Below the pieces are notes generated by a model that was not told the DNA's origin, did not search any database, and saw nothing but the letters and a program-made list of their open reading frames with translations. A DNA stretch of 64,000 bases. Origin: Bacteroidota bacterium. Lineage in GTDB: Bacteria; Bacteroidota; Bacteroidia; NS11-12g; UBA9320. Of the stretch, positions 19,043 through 27,365 are shown one piece after another; position 1 is the first letter of the stretch; each line of letters opens with the position of its first letter. Made by a program: the position numbers and the translations under genes. Location of the stretch: positions 62,001 to 126,000 of the forward strand of contig WGNA01000016.1 in assembly GCA_016124755.1 (NCBI GenBank), given 5' to 3'.

Positions 19043-19711
19043 TCAGTGCACCGGCGACCACGAATCCATTAACCGTCCGTTTGTGAACCGCTCGTAACCC
19101 AGACTTTCGTCGGTAGCACCTGAAATAAAGTGGATATTCAAATGTGTAATCACCGAATCAACATCCCCTGTTTTCAGATTTCGGCTAATCGTAATTTGTT
19201 GTAGTTTGTGGGGATCGGGCAATTTCGAGCGAACATCAATAATCATGGAATCATGCTCCGAATGCTCTGCCAGCATTATTTGCCGGAGGAGTTTCCATTC
19301 CGGGAAAAACGAGCTTCTATTGGGCGAATTTTTCTGATCCTGATAAACTAAAAAGTAAATCTGGTAATCGTCGTAAACTCGTTTTAAAAGTGTAATTAAA
19401 TGTAATGAGTCCCGGTAGTTTTCGCAGGTCAGGATTTGTTCATCGGATTTGGGTATTGAACTTCCGATTGCATTTCCGTTCGAATCAATTTGTTTAACCG
19501 CATAATGCTGAAACAGGAATTTGTAGGTCGAATCATCAACATTCCAGTTCCCGGTGATTTGCTTATCAATTCGAATTTCGTTGACTCGGTTATACGCGCC
19601 GATGTGATTTTGCTGAAGGAAATCTTCGAATGTTTTTGGGCCTTCATCCTGAGTTTGTGAGCAACCGGAGAGTGCTGCCAGTATAATAATGTGATGTAAT
19701 TTATTCTTCAT
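19043..19711 (-). CDS. Lipoprotein of unknown function
   Basis: 222 residues with a lipoprotein signal (MKNKLHHIIILAALSGC, Cys at 17). The rest is hydrophilic, without membrane segments or any motif I recognise. It faces the RAYT gene tail to tail and is divergent from the acetyltransferase gene. Its function is unknown. Confidence 0.75.
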   Translation of the reverse strand: MKNKLHHIIILAALSGCSQTQDEGPKTFEDFLQQNHIGAYNRVNEIRIDKQITGNWNVDDSTYKFLFQHYAVKQIDSNGNAIGSSIPKSDEQILTCENYRDSLHLITLLKRVYDDYQIYFLVYQDQKNSPNRSSFFPEWKLLRQIMLAEHSEHDSMIIDVRSKLPDPHKLQQITISRNLKTGDVDSVITHLNIHFISGATDESLGYERFTNGRLMDSWSPVH

Positions 19712-19779
19712 CAGATTTCATTCACAACCTCAAATTAAAACTTAGTTTCTGAACTTTGCCCGAACTTCACAAATCCACA

Positions 19780-20238
19780 ATGATCTCTTCCACACTTCTA
19801 CGCACAGATTCTTCCCACCCGGAATTCATAACTCTCGTTCGGGAACTGGATGCCTATCTCAAAATAGTTGACGGAGATCTGCACGGCTTTTACGACCAAT
19901 ACAACCACATCGAAAATATCCCGTTTGTAGTTGTTGCTTATCGCGACGGTAAGACTGCGGCATGCGGCGCGTTTAAAGCTTTTGATGATAAATCGGTGGA
20001 GATTAAGCGCATGTTTACAAGTCCGGAATTCCGAAGGTCGGGTCTTGCCTCATCAGTTTTAAACCAACTGGAAATCTGGGCTAAAGAACTCGGTTACGAA
20101 AAATGTGTTCTCGAAACCGGTTTGATGCAAAAAGAAGCAGTTCAGCTTTATCGAAAATCGGGTTATGTTCAAATTCCGAATTACGGGCAATATGCCGGCA
20201 TGGAAAACAGCCTTTGTTTTAGTAAAAATATTGGATGA
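19780..20238 (+). CDS. GNAT-family N-acetyltransferase
   Basis: 152 residues from the ATG at 19780 (MISSTLLRTDSS). The track's start at 19756 is a TTG that adds eight residues. The acetyl-CoA loop is FRRSGLASSVLNQLEIWAKELGYEKCVLET (R/QxxGxA pattern) and the C-terminal part AVQLYRKSGYVQIPNYG is typical. It resembles small acetyltransferases of the PhnO/YjgM kind; the substrate is unknown. Repeat island 1 begins 20 nt after the stop. Confidence 0.85.
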   Translation: MISSTLLRTDSSHPEFITLVRELDAYLKIVDGDLHGFYDQYNHIENIPFVVVAYRDGKTAACGAFKAFDDKSVEIKRMFTSPEFRRSGLASSVLNQLEIWAKELGYEKCVLETGLMQKEAVQLYRKSGYVQIPNYGQYAGMENSLCFSKNIG

Positions 20239-20257
20239 ATTGAAACTTTTTGAAAAA

Positions 20258-20275
20258 CGAAAAAAGGAAAATCGA
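20258..20275 (+). repeat. 18-bp left boundary motif of repeat island 1
   Basis: CGAAAAAAGGAAAATCGA occurs here and, identically, at 24276-24293 at the left end of island 2. Confidence 0.7.
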
Positions 20276-20300
20276 TTTTTTTTGGCATTCCCCATTTATG

Positions 20301-20356
20301 CTGACAATGCCGTTATCAATAAGATGTTATACGGAATTTTCAAAAGCATTCGTCAG
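20301..20356 (+). repeat. Palindromic element copy 1 (core A)
   Basis: CTGACAATGCC pairs with GCATTCGTCAG across a core that contains AATAAGATGTTATACGGAATT. The same core occurs in copy 8. Confidence 0.8.
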
Positions 20357-20381
20357 TAATTCTCGTATTCCCCAATTTATG

Positions 20382-20440
20382 CTGACAATGCCGAACCTTG
20401 TTACCTATTGTTAATCTTCATTTATCAAGGCATTCGTCAG
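20382..20440 (+). repeat. Palindromic element copy 2 (core B)
   Basis: CTGACAATGCC...GGCATTCGTCAG with the core CCTTGTTACCTATTGTTAAT...CAAGG, shared with copies 5 and 7. Confidence 0.8.
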
Positions 20441-20479
20441 TAATTCCCCAATTCTTAATTCTCGTATTCCCCATTTATA

Positions 20480-20536
20480 CTGACAATGCCGACCTGAATC
20501 ATATTAAGTAAGTATCATCTTCCCAGCATTCGTCAG
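20480..20536 (+). repeat. Palindromic element copy 3
   Basis: CTGACAATGCC...GCATTCGTCAG with its own core (GACCTGAATCATATTAAGTA). Confidence 0.8.
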
Positions 20537-20540
20537 TAAT

Positions 20541-20700
20541 TCTTAATTCTCTTAATTCCTTTCATTTCATCATTCCCTATTGGGTTCTTTCGCATCGCTC
20601 AAGATGACGCTATTTTTGGTTGTGTGGCCGGGATTCTTCGTTGCTCTCAGAATTTTAATGGTTTTCTATTGCATAAGATCCTGAAATAAGTTCAATTTAT
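20541..20700 (+). repeat. Inter-element segment of island 1, duplicated in island 2
   Basis: Contains TTCTTTCGCATCGCTCAAGATGACGC and GGATTCTTCGTTGCTCTCAGAATT, two half-palindromes of a second repeat family. The whole segment has a close counterpart at about 24515-24672. No ORF of merit. Confidence 0.7.
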
Positions 20701-20701
20701 A

Positions 20702-20758
20702 CTGACAATGCCGATTTCAATTATATTATTTAATCTTCACGCCTATGGCATTCGTCAG
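20702..20758 (+). repeat. Palindromic element copy 4
   Basis: CTGACAATGCC...GGCATTCGTCAG with the core GATTTCAATTATATTATTTA. It lies about 130 nt before the response regulator gene. Confidence 0.8.
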
Positions 20759-20886
20759 CAATTCTCGTATTCTCCAATTCCCCAATTCTTAATTCTTAAT
20801 TCTTTTCATTTTTCAATTCTCCGCTCCTGACGCCACCGTGATTCTTTTGTGATACATCCGACCTAATTTGCCATGAGTTTGCGCTT

Positions 20887-21579
20887 ATGAACAAAGTTCT
20901 GGTTATTGAAGACGACCCGCACATCATTGATCTGGTTGAAATACATTTAAAGGATCTCAATTGCGAAGTAGCCCGTGAAACCAATGGGATCTCTGGTTTT
21001 GAAACAGCGCGTTCCGGCAACTTCGATCTTATCATCCTCGATCTTATGTTGCCCGATCTCGACGGAATTCAAATCTGTCAAAAACTGCGCGCTTTGGAAA
21101 TTTATACCCCGATTTTAATGCTCACCGCAAAATCCGAAGAATTCGACAAAGTACTCGGACTCGAATCCGGCGCCGATGATTATCTCACGAAACCATTTGG
21201 CATACGGGAATTCATCGCCCGTGTGAAAGTAATTTTACGCAGGGAAAAACGTCAAACAGTACAGGGAATCAATACAATAATTCAATTCGGGAATCTCATT
21301 ATCGACACCGAAAAGCGAAAAGTGATGCTCAACAACGAACGCATTTCTCTCACGCCAAAAGAATTTGAATTACTCGTTTTATTAGCCGACAATCCCGGTA
21401 GAAGTTACGATCGCGACGAACTGCTTTCCGCCATTTGGGGCTATGAATTTTCTGGCTATGAACACACCGTTAATTCGCATATAAACCGACTTCGTGCTAA
21501 GATAGAACCCGATGTTTCTAACCCGACATATATTCTCACAACCTGGGGTGTCGGTTATCGGTTTAACGATGAACTCTGA
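20887..21579 (+). CDS. OmpR/PhoB-family response regulator
   Basis: 230 residues. The receiver domain has the acidic pair D9-D10, phosphoacceptor D52 (LIILDLMLPDLDG) and the conserved lysine in YLTKPFG. The C-terminal winged helix has RISLTPKEFELLVLL and HINRLRAKIEP...YILTTWGVGYRF. It would be phosphorylated by the kinase encoded 3 nt downstream. The targets are unknown; the lipoprotein gene at 23237 is a candidate by position only. The pair lies between two repeat islands. Confidence 0.94.
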   Translation: MNKVLVIEDDPHIIDLVEIHLKDLNCEVARETNGISGFETARSGNFDLIILDLMLPDLDGIQICQKLRALEIYTPILMLTAKSEEFDKVLGLESGADDYLTKPFGIREFIARVKVILRREKRQTVQGINTIIQFGNLIIDTEKRKVMLNNERISLTPKEFELLVLLADNPGRSYDRDELLSAIWGYEFSGYEHTVNSHINRLRAKIEPDVSNPTYILTTWGVGYRFNDEL

Positions 21580-21582
21580 TTT

Positions 21583-23055
21583 ATGAAACAATTGCTTCAC
21601 TACCGGAATAGTCTTTTTTTGCGACTATCACTTGCACTTCTCATCCTACTTATTTTATTGGGATTGGCATATATTTTAATCACCGGTTATTCGGCACGGG
21701 AATATTATCAGGAAACCACTCAAAGATTAAACGCACACGTCGCGGAACACATGGTTGAAGAGGTTTCACCCTTTGTAAATGGTGAGGTAAACGAAGAGGC
21801 TTTAGGAAGCATCATGCATTCGATGATGGCAGTAAACCCGTCGATTGAAGTTTATCTGCTGGATCCAACCGGTCATATTTTATCTTTTGTTGTTTTGGAT
21901 AAAAAAGTCCGGCTCAAAAATGTAGATATAAAACCAGTAATAAATTTCATTAAATCCAAAGGTGAAAAATATATAACCGGTGACGACCCGAGGAACCCCG
22001 GACAAAAAGCGATTTTTTCGGCAACAGAAGTGAATGAAAACGGAAAACTTCTCGGATACATTTATATCGTGTTAGCCAGCGAGCAGTATGAGAATATTTC
22101 CGGAGCCTTGTTCAGCAGCTATTTTTTTAAGGTTAGCACTTTGTCTTTTGTAATTACAATTGTGGTTGCATTTTCACTCGGTCTGATTCTGCTGGCACTT
22201 TTAACCCGCAATCTCCGCAAAATTCAAAATAGTGTAAAACGCTTTGAAACCGGTGATTTTAATGCAAAAATTCCGATTGAAAACATGGGCGAACTTTCAG
22301 ATCTGGCAAACACCGTAAACCACATGGCCGATACTATTTTAAGCAATATTGAAGATCTCAGGGAAGTCGACAGGTTGCGTCGCGATCTCATTGCCAATGT
22401 TTCTCACGACTTGAGAAGCCCGTTATCCATAATTCACGGCTACATTGAAACGCTGATTTTAAAACAGGAAACAATAAAACCGGAGGAAAGTGAACAGTAT
22501 CTGAAAATTATTCTTCAAAGCAGTGATCGATTAAAAGGTCTGGTTTCCGATTTATTTGAATTATCGCGACTCGAAGCCAGACAGGTCAAATTACAGAAAA
22601 CACCTTTTTATGTGAATGAGTTATTAGCCGACACAATCCGTCAGTACGAACTTATGGCCAAAGAAAGGCATATAAAACTGGAAACCAATCTGCCCCAAAA
22701 CTTACCGATGGTTTTGGCCGATTTAGATTTAATCGGCAGAGTGATTCAGAATCTTCTCGACAATGCGTTGAAATTCACTCCGGAAAATGGTTCCATAGAA
22801 GTAATGGCCAATGTTGTTGACAAACTGGTTCATATTGAAATTTCCAATTCTGGCGAGGGAATAAACAGCGAAGAGCTTCCCCACATTTTTGATCGTTATT
22901 ACAAAATTGATCACAATCGAAATACGCTGAAAGGTTCCGGACTCGGACTCGCAATTGTTCGAAAAATAATTGAATTGCACGAGACCGATATTAAAGTTTC
23001 CAGTGAACCGGGAGCGTACACCCGATTTAATTTCACATTGCCGATGACAGCGTGA
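21583..23055 (+). CDS. Sensor histidine kinase
   Basis: 490 residues. Membrane helix 1 (LALLILLILLGLAYILI, about 15-33), a periplasmic sensor region to about 185, helix 2 (FVITIVVAFSLGLILLALL), a HAMP linker, a dimerisation domain with H275 in NVSHDLRSPLSIIHGY, and a HATPase domain with the N box NLLDNALKF and the G boxes SNSGEGI and GSGLGLAIV. Partner of the response regulator upstream. The sensor region resembles no domain I can name. Confidence 0.94.
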   Translation: MKQLLHYRNSLFLRLSLALLILLILLGLAYILITGYSAREYYQETTQRLNAHVAEHMVEEVSPFVNGEVNEEALGSIMHSMMAVNPSIEVYLLDPTGHILSFVVLDKKVRLKNVDIKPVINFIKSKGEKYITGDDPRNPGQKAIFSATEVNENGKLLGYIYIVLASEQYENISGALFSSYFFKVSTLSFVITIVVAFSLGLILLALLTRNLRKIQNSVKRFETGDFNAKIPIENMGELSDLANTVNHMADTILSNIEDLREVDRLRRDLIANVSHDLRSPLSIIHGYIETLILKQETIKPEESEQYLKIILQSSDRLKGLVSDLFELSRLEARQVKLQKTPFYVNELLADTIRQYELMAKERHIKLETNLPQNLPMVLADLDLIGRVIQNLLDNALKFTPENGSIEVMANVVDKLVHIEISNSGEGINSEELPHIFDRYYKIDHNRNTLKGSGLGLAIVRKIIELHETDIKVSSEPGAYTRFNFTLPMTA

Positions 23056-23236
23056 AAAGAATCCGTTATATCAATTTTAAATATTTGTATCCCGTTCCAA
23101 TATTCATTCGGGTATTGAGAATTATCTCATAAGTTGTTATCCCAAATTTTCCAGAACAAATCCTTTAACCTTTTGTGATTAATTCGTGATATCATATTAA
23201 CAGCTTTGATGCGATCAAATAATAAAAATCGCAACA

Positions 23237-24181
23237 ATGAAAAATGTTATTTTACTAACTTCAATTGCCATTAGTACATTACTGTTTTCGTCTTGTAAAG
23301 ATGATGAGGACAAAGACAATATGACGATGGATACGGTAACCGTGAACGATCCGGAGAAAGCCACAGAAGTTTCCGTGGATCGCTTCAGCTCAAAAGCAGG
23401 AATGTTGATGGTACGCGATGATATGAACGGACTACCGGGTGCTAATGTCGCCATTGATTTTGACGCCGGTGAACCCTTTATTACCAAAGGTCTGGGCCCC
23501 AATGGCGAGAAAGTTCAATATTATAATTTTGATATTCAACCCACTGCTCCCGCACCTATTTATGTATTGTTTAAATCCGGTTCCACGATGCCCGTCGACG
23601 GACAATTAAATATAATTAATGTGATTCCGGGGGACAACGGATATAACGATTTCTGGCAGGTGGTAAAAGTTACGGTTCCTTCTGACTACACGGCGAATGA
23701 AGTATCCAGTTACGATGAAATAATGAATAAGGGATATGCCATGGAAACCACAACTAAAATTGTGAATTGCCCCGTGGTACCCAAAGGCTCATCAGCAACT
23801 ATGCGACTTAATGGTGAAGCAACTTCACTCACAAAAGGTTGGTATAAAAAGCAGCTCGTTTATTATTTTAATTTTTTGGAAAAAGATTTGGAAGCTCAAT
23901 CTGGGAAAGTTCCGGTTTCCCCGATCTATGTAACCTTTAATGAAAACCCACCAACCGGCGGACCGTCATCCGGATTTGTTACTGAAATGGGCACATCGCA
24001 AACCCACAATGTTGTGGCAACTCTGCCAAGTGATGCGAATTACTCGCCCCTGTGGTCGGTAAACCCATACGATAATAAAGACTTCAATATGGTGAAAGAT
24101 CTTATGACCGCAAAAGCCGCCAACATTATCGCCATGGGTGTTGCAAATGTTAACTGCCCTATTGTTAAAATAGAACAATAA
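23237..24181 (+). CDS. Lipoprotein of unknown function
   Basis: 314 residues with a lipoprotein signal (ILLTSIAISTLLFSSC, Cys near 20) followed by an acidic stretch (KDDEDKDNMTMD). The body has two half-repeats, each ending near YVLFKSGS or YVTFNENP and then 'YNDFWQV' or 'YSPLWSV', which suggests duplicated beta-rich domains. The cysteines in IVNCPVV and NVNCPIV also repeat. It stands 181 nt after the kinase gene with its own strong terminator. Function unknown. Confidence 0.8.
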   Translation: MKNVILLTSIAISTLLFSSCKDDEDKDNMTMDTVTVNDPEKATEVSVDRFSSKAGMLMVRDDMNGLPGANVAIDFDAGEPFITKGLGPNGEKVQYYNFDIQPTAPAPIYVLFKSGSTMPVDGQLNIINVIPGDNGYNDFWQVVKVTVPSDYTANEVSSYDEIMNKGYAMETTTKIVNCPVVPKGSSATMRLNGEATSLTKGWYKKQLVYYFNFLEKDLEAQSGKVPVSPIYVTFNENPPTGGPSSGFVTEMGTSQTHNVVATLPSDANYSPLWSVNPYDNKDFNMVKDLMTAKAANIIAMGVANVNCPIVKIEQ

Positions 24182-24224
24182 ATATATAAAAACGCGGGAA
24201 AATAGGATACCCGATTTTCATTGC

Positions 24225-24264
24225 AAAGGATCAGGGAAGTGCTTCACCTGGTCCTTTTTTTTTT
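24225..24264 (+). terminator. Rho-independent terminator after the lipoprotein gene
   Basis: AAAGGATCAGG pairs with CCTGGTCCTTT (one G-T pair) around a GAAGTGCTTCA loop, followed by ten T. It lies 44 nt after the stop codon. Confidence 0.9.
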
Positions 24265-24275
24265 AAAGCGAAAAG

Positions 24276-24293
24276 CGAAAAAAGGAAAATCGA
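24276..24293 (+). repeat. 18-bp left boundary motif of repeat island 2
   Basis: Identical to 20258-20275. Confidence 0.7.
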
Positions 24294-24313
24294 AATAAGT
24301 TAGTCCCCCCAAT

Positions 24314-24372
24314 CTTTCATTTCTTTTCATTCTTTTCATTCTTTTCATTTCTTTTCATTCTTTTCATTTTTT
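24314..24372 (+). repeat. CTTTTCATT short tandem repeat
   Basis: About six imperfect tandem copies of a 9-10 bp unit (TTTTCATTC / TTTTCATTTC). Single degenerate copies also occur in island 1. Confidence 0.75.
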
Positions 24373-24442
24373 AATTCTCTCGGGGTTCTTTCGCTTCTCG
24401 AGATAACCTCCGTAGTATATTTCTCGTATTCCCCAATTTATG

Positions 24443-24501
24443 CTGACAATGCCGTACCTTGTTACCTATTGTTAATCTTCATTTATCAAGGCATTCGTCA
24501 G
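24443..24501 (+). repeat. Palindromic element copy 5 (core B)
   Basis: CTGACAATGCC...GGCATTCGTCAG with the same core as copy 2 (CCTTGTTACCTATTGTTAAT). Confidence 0.8.
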
Positions 24502-24514
24502 TAATTCCCCAATT

Positions 24515-24672
24515 CTTAATTCTCTTAATTCCTTTCATTTCTTAATTCTCTAAGTGTTCTTTCGCTTCGCTCAAGATGACGCTATTTTTGGTTGTGCAGC
24601 CGGGATTCTTCGTTGCACTCAGAATTATTATTAACTTTTATAGCACAAGATCCTGAAAGGAGTTCAATTTAT
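24515..24672 (+). repeat. Inter-element segment of island 2, duplicate of 20541-20700
   Basis: Same order of sub-motifs as in island 1: TTCTTTCGCTTCGCTCAAGATGACGC, then GGATTCTTCGTTGCACTCAGAATT, then AAGATCCTGAAA and AGTTCAATTTAT. Confidence 0.7.
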
Positions 24673-24673
24673 C

Positions 24674-24732
24674 CTGACAGAGCCATACCCATTAATTCTT
24701 TGTTATACGGGATTTTCAAAGGCATTCGTCAG
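24674..24732 (+). repeat. Palindromic element copy 6 (diverged left arm)
   Basis: The left arm is CTGACAGAGCC instead of CTGACAATGCC; the right arm GGCATTCGTCAG is intact; the core ends like core A (TTATACGGGATTTTCAAA). Confidence 0.75.
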
Positions 24733-24765
24733 TAATTCTCGCATTCACCAATTCCCCAATTTATG

Positions 24766-24824
24766 CTGACAATGCCGTACCTTGTTACCTATTGTTAATC
24801 TTCAATTATCAAGGCATTCGTCAG
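24766..24824 (+). repeat. Palindromic element copy 7 (core B)
   Basis: CTGACAATGCC...GGCATTCGTCAG, nearly identical to copies 2 and 5. Confidence 0.8.
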
Positions 24825-24841
24825 TAATTCCCCAATTTATA

Positions 24842-24899
24842 CTGACAATGCCATTCAATCAATAAGATGTTATACGGAATTTTCAAAGTCATTCGTCAG
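24842..24899 (+). repeat. Palindromic element copy 8 (core A), overlapping the pth stop
   Basis: CTGACAATGCC...GTCATTCGTCAG with core A as in copy 1. The last bases (TCAG) contain the TGA stop codon of pth on the opposite strand. Confidence 0.8.
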
Positions 24900-25462
24900 T
24901 AATTCGCATTAAGCGAATTCATCGCCATGCCGATTCCCCGAAAAACGGTTTCTTCAATTCCGAGTCGGATTTTTTCATAGAGATTCTGAAGAATTTCCTC
25001 CTCATCCGGAAGCCATTTGCTCAAAACAAAATCTACCTGCTCACCGGTTTTAAAATCGGAACCGATGCCAACCCGAATCCGCGGATATTGCTGACTGTTC
25101 AAAACCGATTCGATATTTCGCAAGCCGTTGTGCCCGCCATGACTACCTTTTGGTTTCATCCGGATTTTCCCGAACGGCAGATTGAGATCATCCGTAATTA
25201 CGATGAGGTGGTTCAGCGGAATATCCAGTTTTCGCATCCAGAAGCCGATTGCATTACCGCTGAGATTCATAAAGGTGTCTGGTTTTAAAAAATACAGATT
25301 GCGTCCTCTGAATTTGGAATTTCCCAATTCGCCAAAACGATCATTTTCAAATTTAAAATCGTATTTCGAAGCGATGTAATCCAAACAATCAAACCCGACA
25401 TTGTGTCGAGTATGTGCGTATTTATCTCCGATATTTCCCAATCCTGCAATCAGGTATTTCAT
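24896..25462 (-). CDS. pth: Peptidyl-tRNA hydrolase
   Basis: 188 residues. Releases peptide from peptidyl-tRNA that dropped off the ribosome. Seen: YLIAGLGNIGDKYAHTRHNVGFD with the catalytic His of TRHNVGF, FLKPDTFMNLSG, ITDDLNLPFGKIRMKPKGSHGGHNGL and RVGIGSD. It is the last gene of rbfA-permease-pth. The final codons and the TGA stop (NY*) lie in the conserved edge of a palindromic element, so the insertion may have reset the C-terminus. Confidence 0.95.
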   Translation of the reverse strand: MKYLIAGLGNIGDKYAHTRHNVGFDCLDYIASKYDFKFENDRFGELGNSKFRGRNLYFLKPDTFMNLSGNAIGFWMRKLDIPLNHLIVITDDLNLPFGKIRMKPKGSHGGHNGLRNIESVLNSQQYPRIRVGIGSDFKTGEQVDFVLSKWLPDEEEILQNLYEKIRLGIEETVFRGIGMAMNSLNANY

Positions 25463-25466
25463 AAAA

Positions 25467-26696
25467 CTAAATTTCTCCCGGTTTAGAATTTAATTTTTCC
25501 GTTGCTTTCCAAGACGGATATAAAGAAGCAATTTGCCCTAAAACAAAAATTATAACCGTAACCGCCACAACATCTCCCCACCGTAAATCTATCGGAAAAT
25601 ACTCTACAAAACTTCCTTCAATCGGCACAATTCCCACTCTTTGTTGCAGCATTACGAAAGCGATTCCGATTAATCCGCCGATTATTATTCCAAGAGCGGT
25701 TATTAAAAGTCCTTCCATCAGAAATATCCTTCGAATGGTGAATTTATCGGCACCCATTCCGGCAATTATGTATATGTCGGATGATTTTTCGAGCACCAGC
25801 ATTGTGAGTGCTCCGATCACATTAAAAGCAGCAATCATAAGCACCAGCGTGAGTATGGCAAAGGTTGCCCATTTCTCAGTTTTAAAAACCCGGTATGCCG
25901 ATTCATTCATTTCGTCGCGATTCCGTATCAGGAATTTGTCTTTCGTCATCTTCCGGATTTCCTCCTGTACGCTTTTTACTTTATATCCGGGTTTTACAGC
26001 TAATTCCACGGCACCGACTTCCTTTCCGGTCTGAAGTAATTCCTGAGCGGTTTTTAGTGATACCACAATTACATCACGGTCTTCCTCTTCGGTCAGCATA
26101 ATTATTCCGGTAGGAACCACATATTCCATCATTAACGATGCATCCGGATTTAACGAATTATACGTCGTTCCTTTAACCGGCATATAGAGCGTTGCCGCAT
26201 ACTGGGGATAATTCGTTGAAATATTGAGATTATTGGAAATCACACCACCGAAAATCGCTCCCGGTTTACCGTCGGGTAATTCGAGAATTAAACTTCCGTC
26301 TACGAGAATCGTATCCATTCGATTCAGGTCAAAAAAATGTTCGTCGACACCTTTCACCCGGGCTATTTCCTGCGCCTCTCCGTAACGCACCACGACATTG
26401 TCTTCAAGAGTCGCGGATATAGTTTTAATACCGTCAATTTTTTTTAATTCGGTAATGAGACTATCGGGATAAAAAGTTTTCCCGACTGATGCCGTAATTT
26501 TCAATTCCGGATCAAACGAATCGTTCAATTCCCGAACAAGTCCTTCGAGTCCGTTGAGAAACGAAAGAATAATTATCATCACCGCTGTACCGATGGCGAA
26601 AACGGAAACGGCTATTCCGGAAATTATATTAATGGCATTCGTATTCTTTTTTGAAAAGAGATATCTCCTGGCTATGAAGAAAGGAAACGACGCCAT
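25467..26696 (-). CDS. ABC transporter permease, LolC/LolE (FtsX-like) family
   Basis: 409 residues with four membrane segments: one at the N-terminus (IISGIAVSVFAIGTAVMIIILSFLNG) and three in the C-terminal FtsX domain (ATFAILTLVLMIAAFNVIGAL; LLITALGIIIGGLIGIAFVML; DVVAVTVIIFVLGQIASL). A large periplasmic domain lies between. The N-terminal FPFFIARRYLFSKKNTNAINIIS is typical of lipoprotein-releasing permeases. The ATPase LolD is not adjacent. It ends 4 nt before pth and follows rbfA by 3 nt. Confidence 0.88.
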   Translation of the reverse strand: MASFPFFIARRYLFSKKNTNAINIISGIAVSVFAIGTAVMIIILSFLNGLEGLVRELNDSFDPELKITASVGKTFYPDSLITELKKIDGIKTISATLEDNVVVRYGEAQEIARVKGVDEHFFDLNRMDTILVDGSLILELPDGKPGAIFGGVISNNLNISTNYPQYAATLYMPVKGTTYNSLNPDASLMMEYVVPTGIIMLTEEEDRDVIVVSLKTAQELLQTGKEVGAVELAVKPGYKVKSVQEEIRKMTKDKFLIRNRDEMNESAYRVFKTEKWATFAILTLVLMIAAFNVIGALTMLVLEKSSDIYIIAGMGADKFTIRRIFLMEGLLITALGIIIGGLIGIAFVMLQQRVGIVPIEGSFVEYFPIDLRWGDVVAVTVIIFVLGQIASLYPSWKATEKLNSKPGEI

Positions 26697-26699
26697 GTA

Positions 26700-27059
26700 T
26701 CAGGAATTCTGATCCGGTTTTTTGATTTTGTTGAGTAATTCCTCAATATGTTGTGCCCGGTCGATACGTTCGTCGAGCTCGATGGCAATTTCCGGAATTT
26801 TCCGCACCTGTCCGCGAAGTTTTCCGGCAAGGTAATGTCGTATCTGTGGGAGATTTGATTTCAGGATTTCCAGTTCCCGTTCTTTGTCGTCGGTATTGAA
26901 GATGCTCACATAAACTTTAGCCAAACCGAGATCGGGCGTTACACGAACTTCCATAATCGTCACCATCACTCCTTCGAGTAACTGGGCTGCAGCCGCATCG
27001 ATTATCTCTCCGAGATCGCGCTGAATTTGTTTCGAAAGTTTGTCGGTTCTCTTTGCCAA
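26700..27059 (-). CDS. rbfA: Ribosome-binding factor A
   Basis: 119 residues, KH-like fold. Needed for late maturation of the 30S subunit. Seen: KLSKQIQRDLGEIIDAA, VRVTPDLGLAKVYVSIF, LRGQVRKIPEIAIELDERIDRAQHIEELLNKI. First gene of a three-gene unit with a LolC/E-type permease and pth. Confidence 0.94.
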   Translation of the reverse strand: MAKRTDKLSKQIQRDLGEIIDAAAAQLLEGVMVTIMEVRVTPDLGLAKVYVSIFNTDDKERELEILKSNLPQIRHYLAGKLRGQVRKIPEIAIELDERIDRAQHIEELLNKIKKPDQNS

Positions 27060-27075
27060 TGCCTGATAATATGGG

Positions 27076-27083
27076 CAAATCTA
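27076..27083 (-). promoter_or_regulatory. Candidate -7 box for rbfA
   Basis: The reverse strand reads TAGATTTG (TAnnTTTG), 16 nt before the rbfA ATG. A TTG lies only 12 nt upstream, closer than the usual 17-23. Confidence 0.35.
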
Positions 27084-27365
27084 TGCGCTTTATTTCAATT
27101 ATGATGAGAATGTGAATTCACACTCATTCCCTGAAAAACAGAAATAGCTCATGCGGATTTCCCCAAACCAAATTTCACTTTGCGCTCCGGAACACAATCT
27201 TAGTTTTAATCATTACAACTGTGCTTCGACTCAACATTTCTGCGCATTTCCAATCTTTTTATACCCCGTTAAATTTCTTAAATTTGACTCGCTTTTGCGG
27301 AAAAGACATGCAACGGACAGGAGGGAATATAAGTCTTAACCCCGGAGACAAGCCAACACATTTTC
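27084..27365. other. Intergenic region between rbfA and the large adhesin gene
   Basis: About 280 bases between divergent genes. It holds a perfect 12-bp palindrome TGTGAATTCACA (27111-27122) and a TAAATTTG -7-like box (27279-27286) facing the adhesin gene. The 62-residue ORF at 27151 has no convincing features. Confidence 0.5.
27279..27286 (+). promoter_or_regulatory. Candidate -7 box for the adhesin gene
   Basis: TAAATTTG matches TAnnTTTG; the start codon is 80 nt downstream. No clear -33 TTG. Confidence 0.35.

Noticed and set aside
20301-24899. CRISPR array
   Set aside because: The spaced repeats have palindromic ends and recurring cores, spacing is irregular, and no cas genes are present.
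27151-27339. Plus-strand 62-residue ORF before the adhesin gene
   Set aside because: It covers the predicted promoter box and has no features of a protein.
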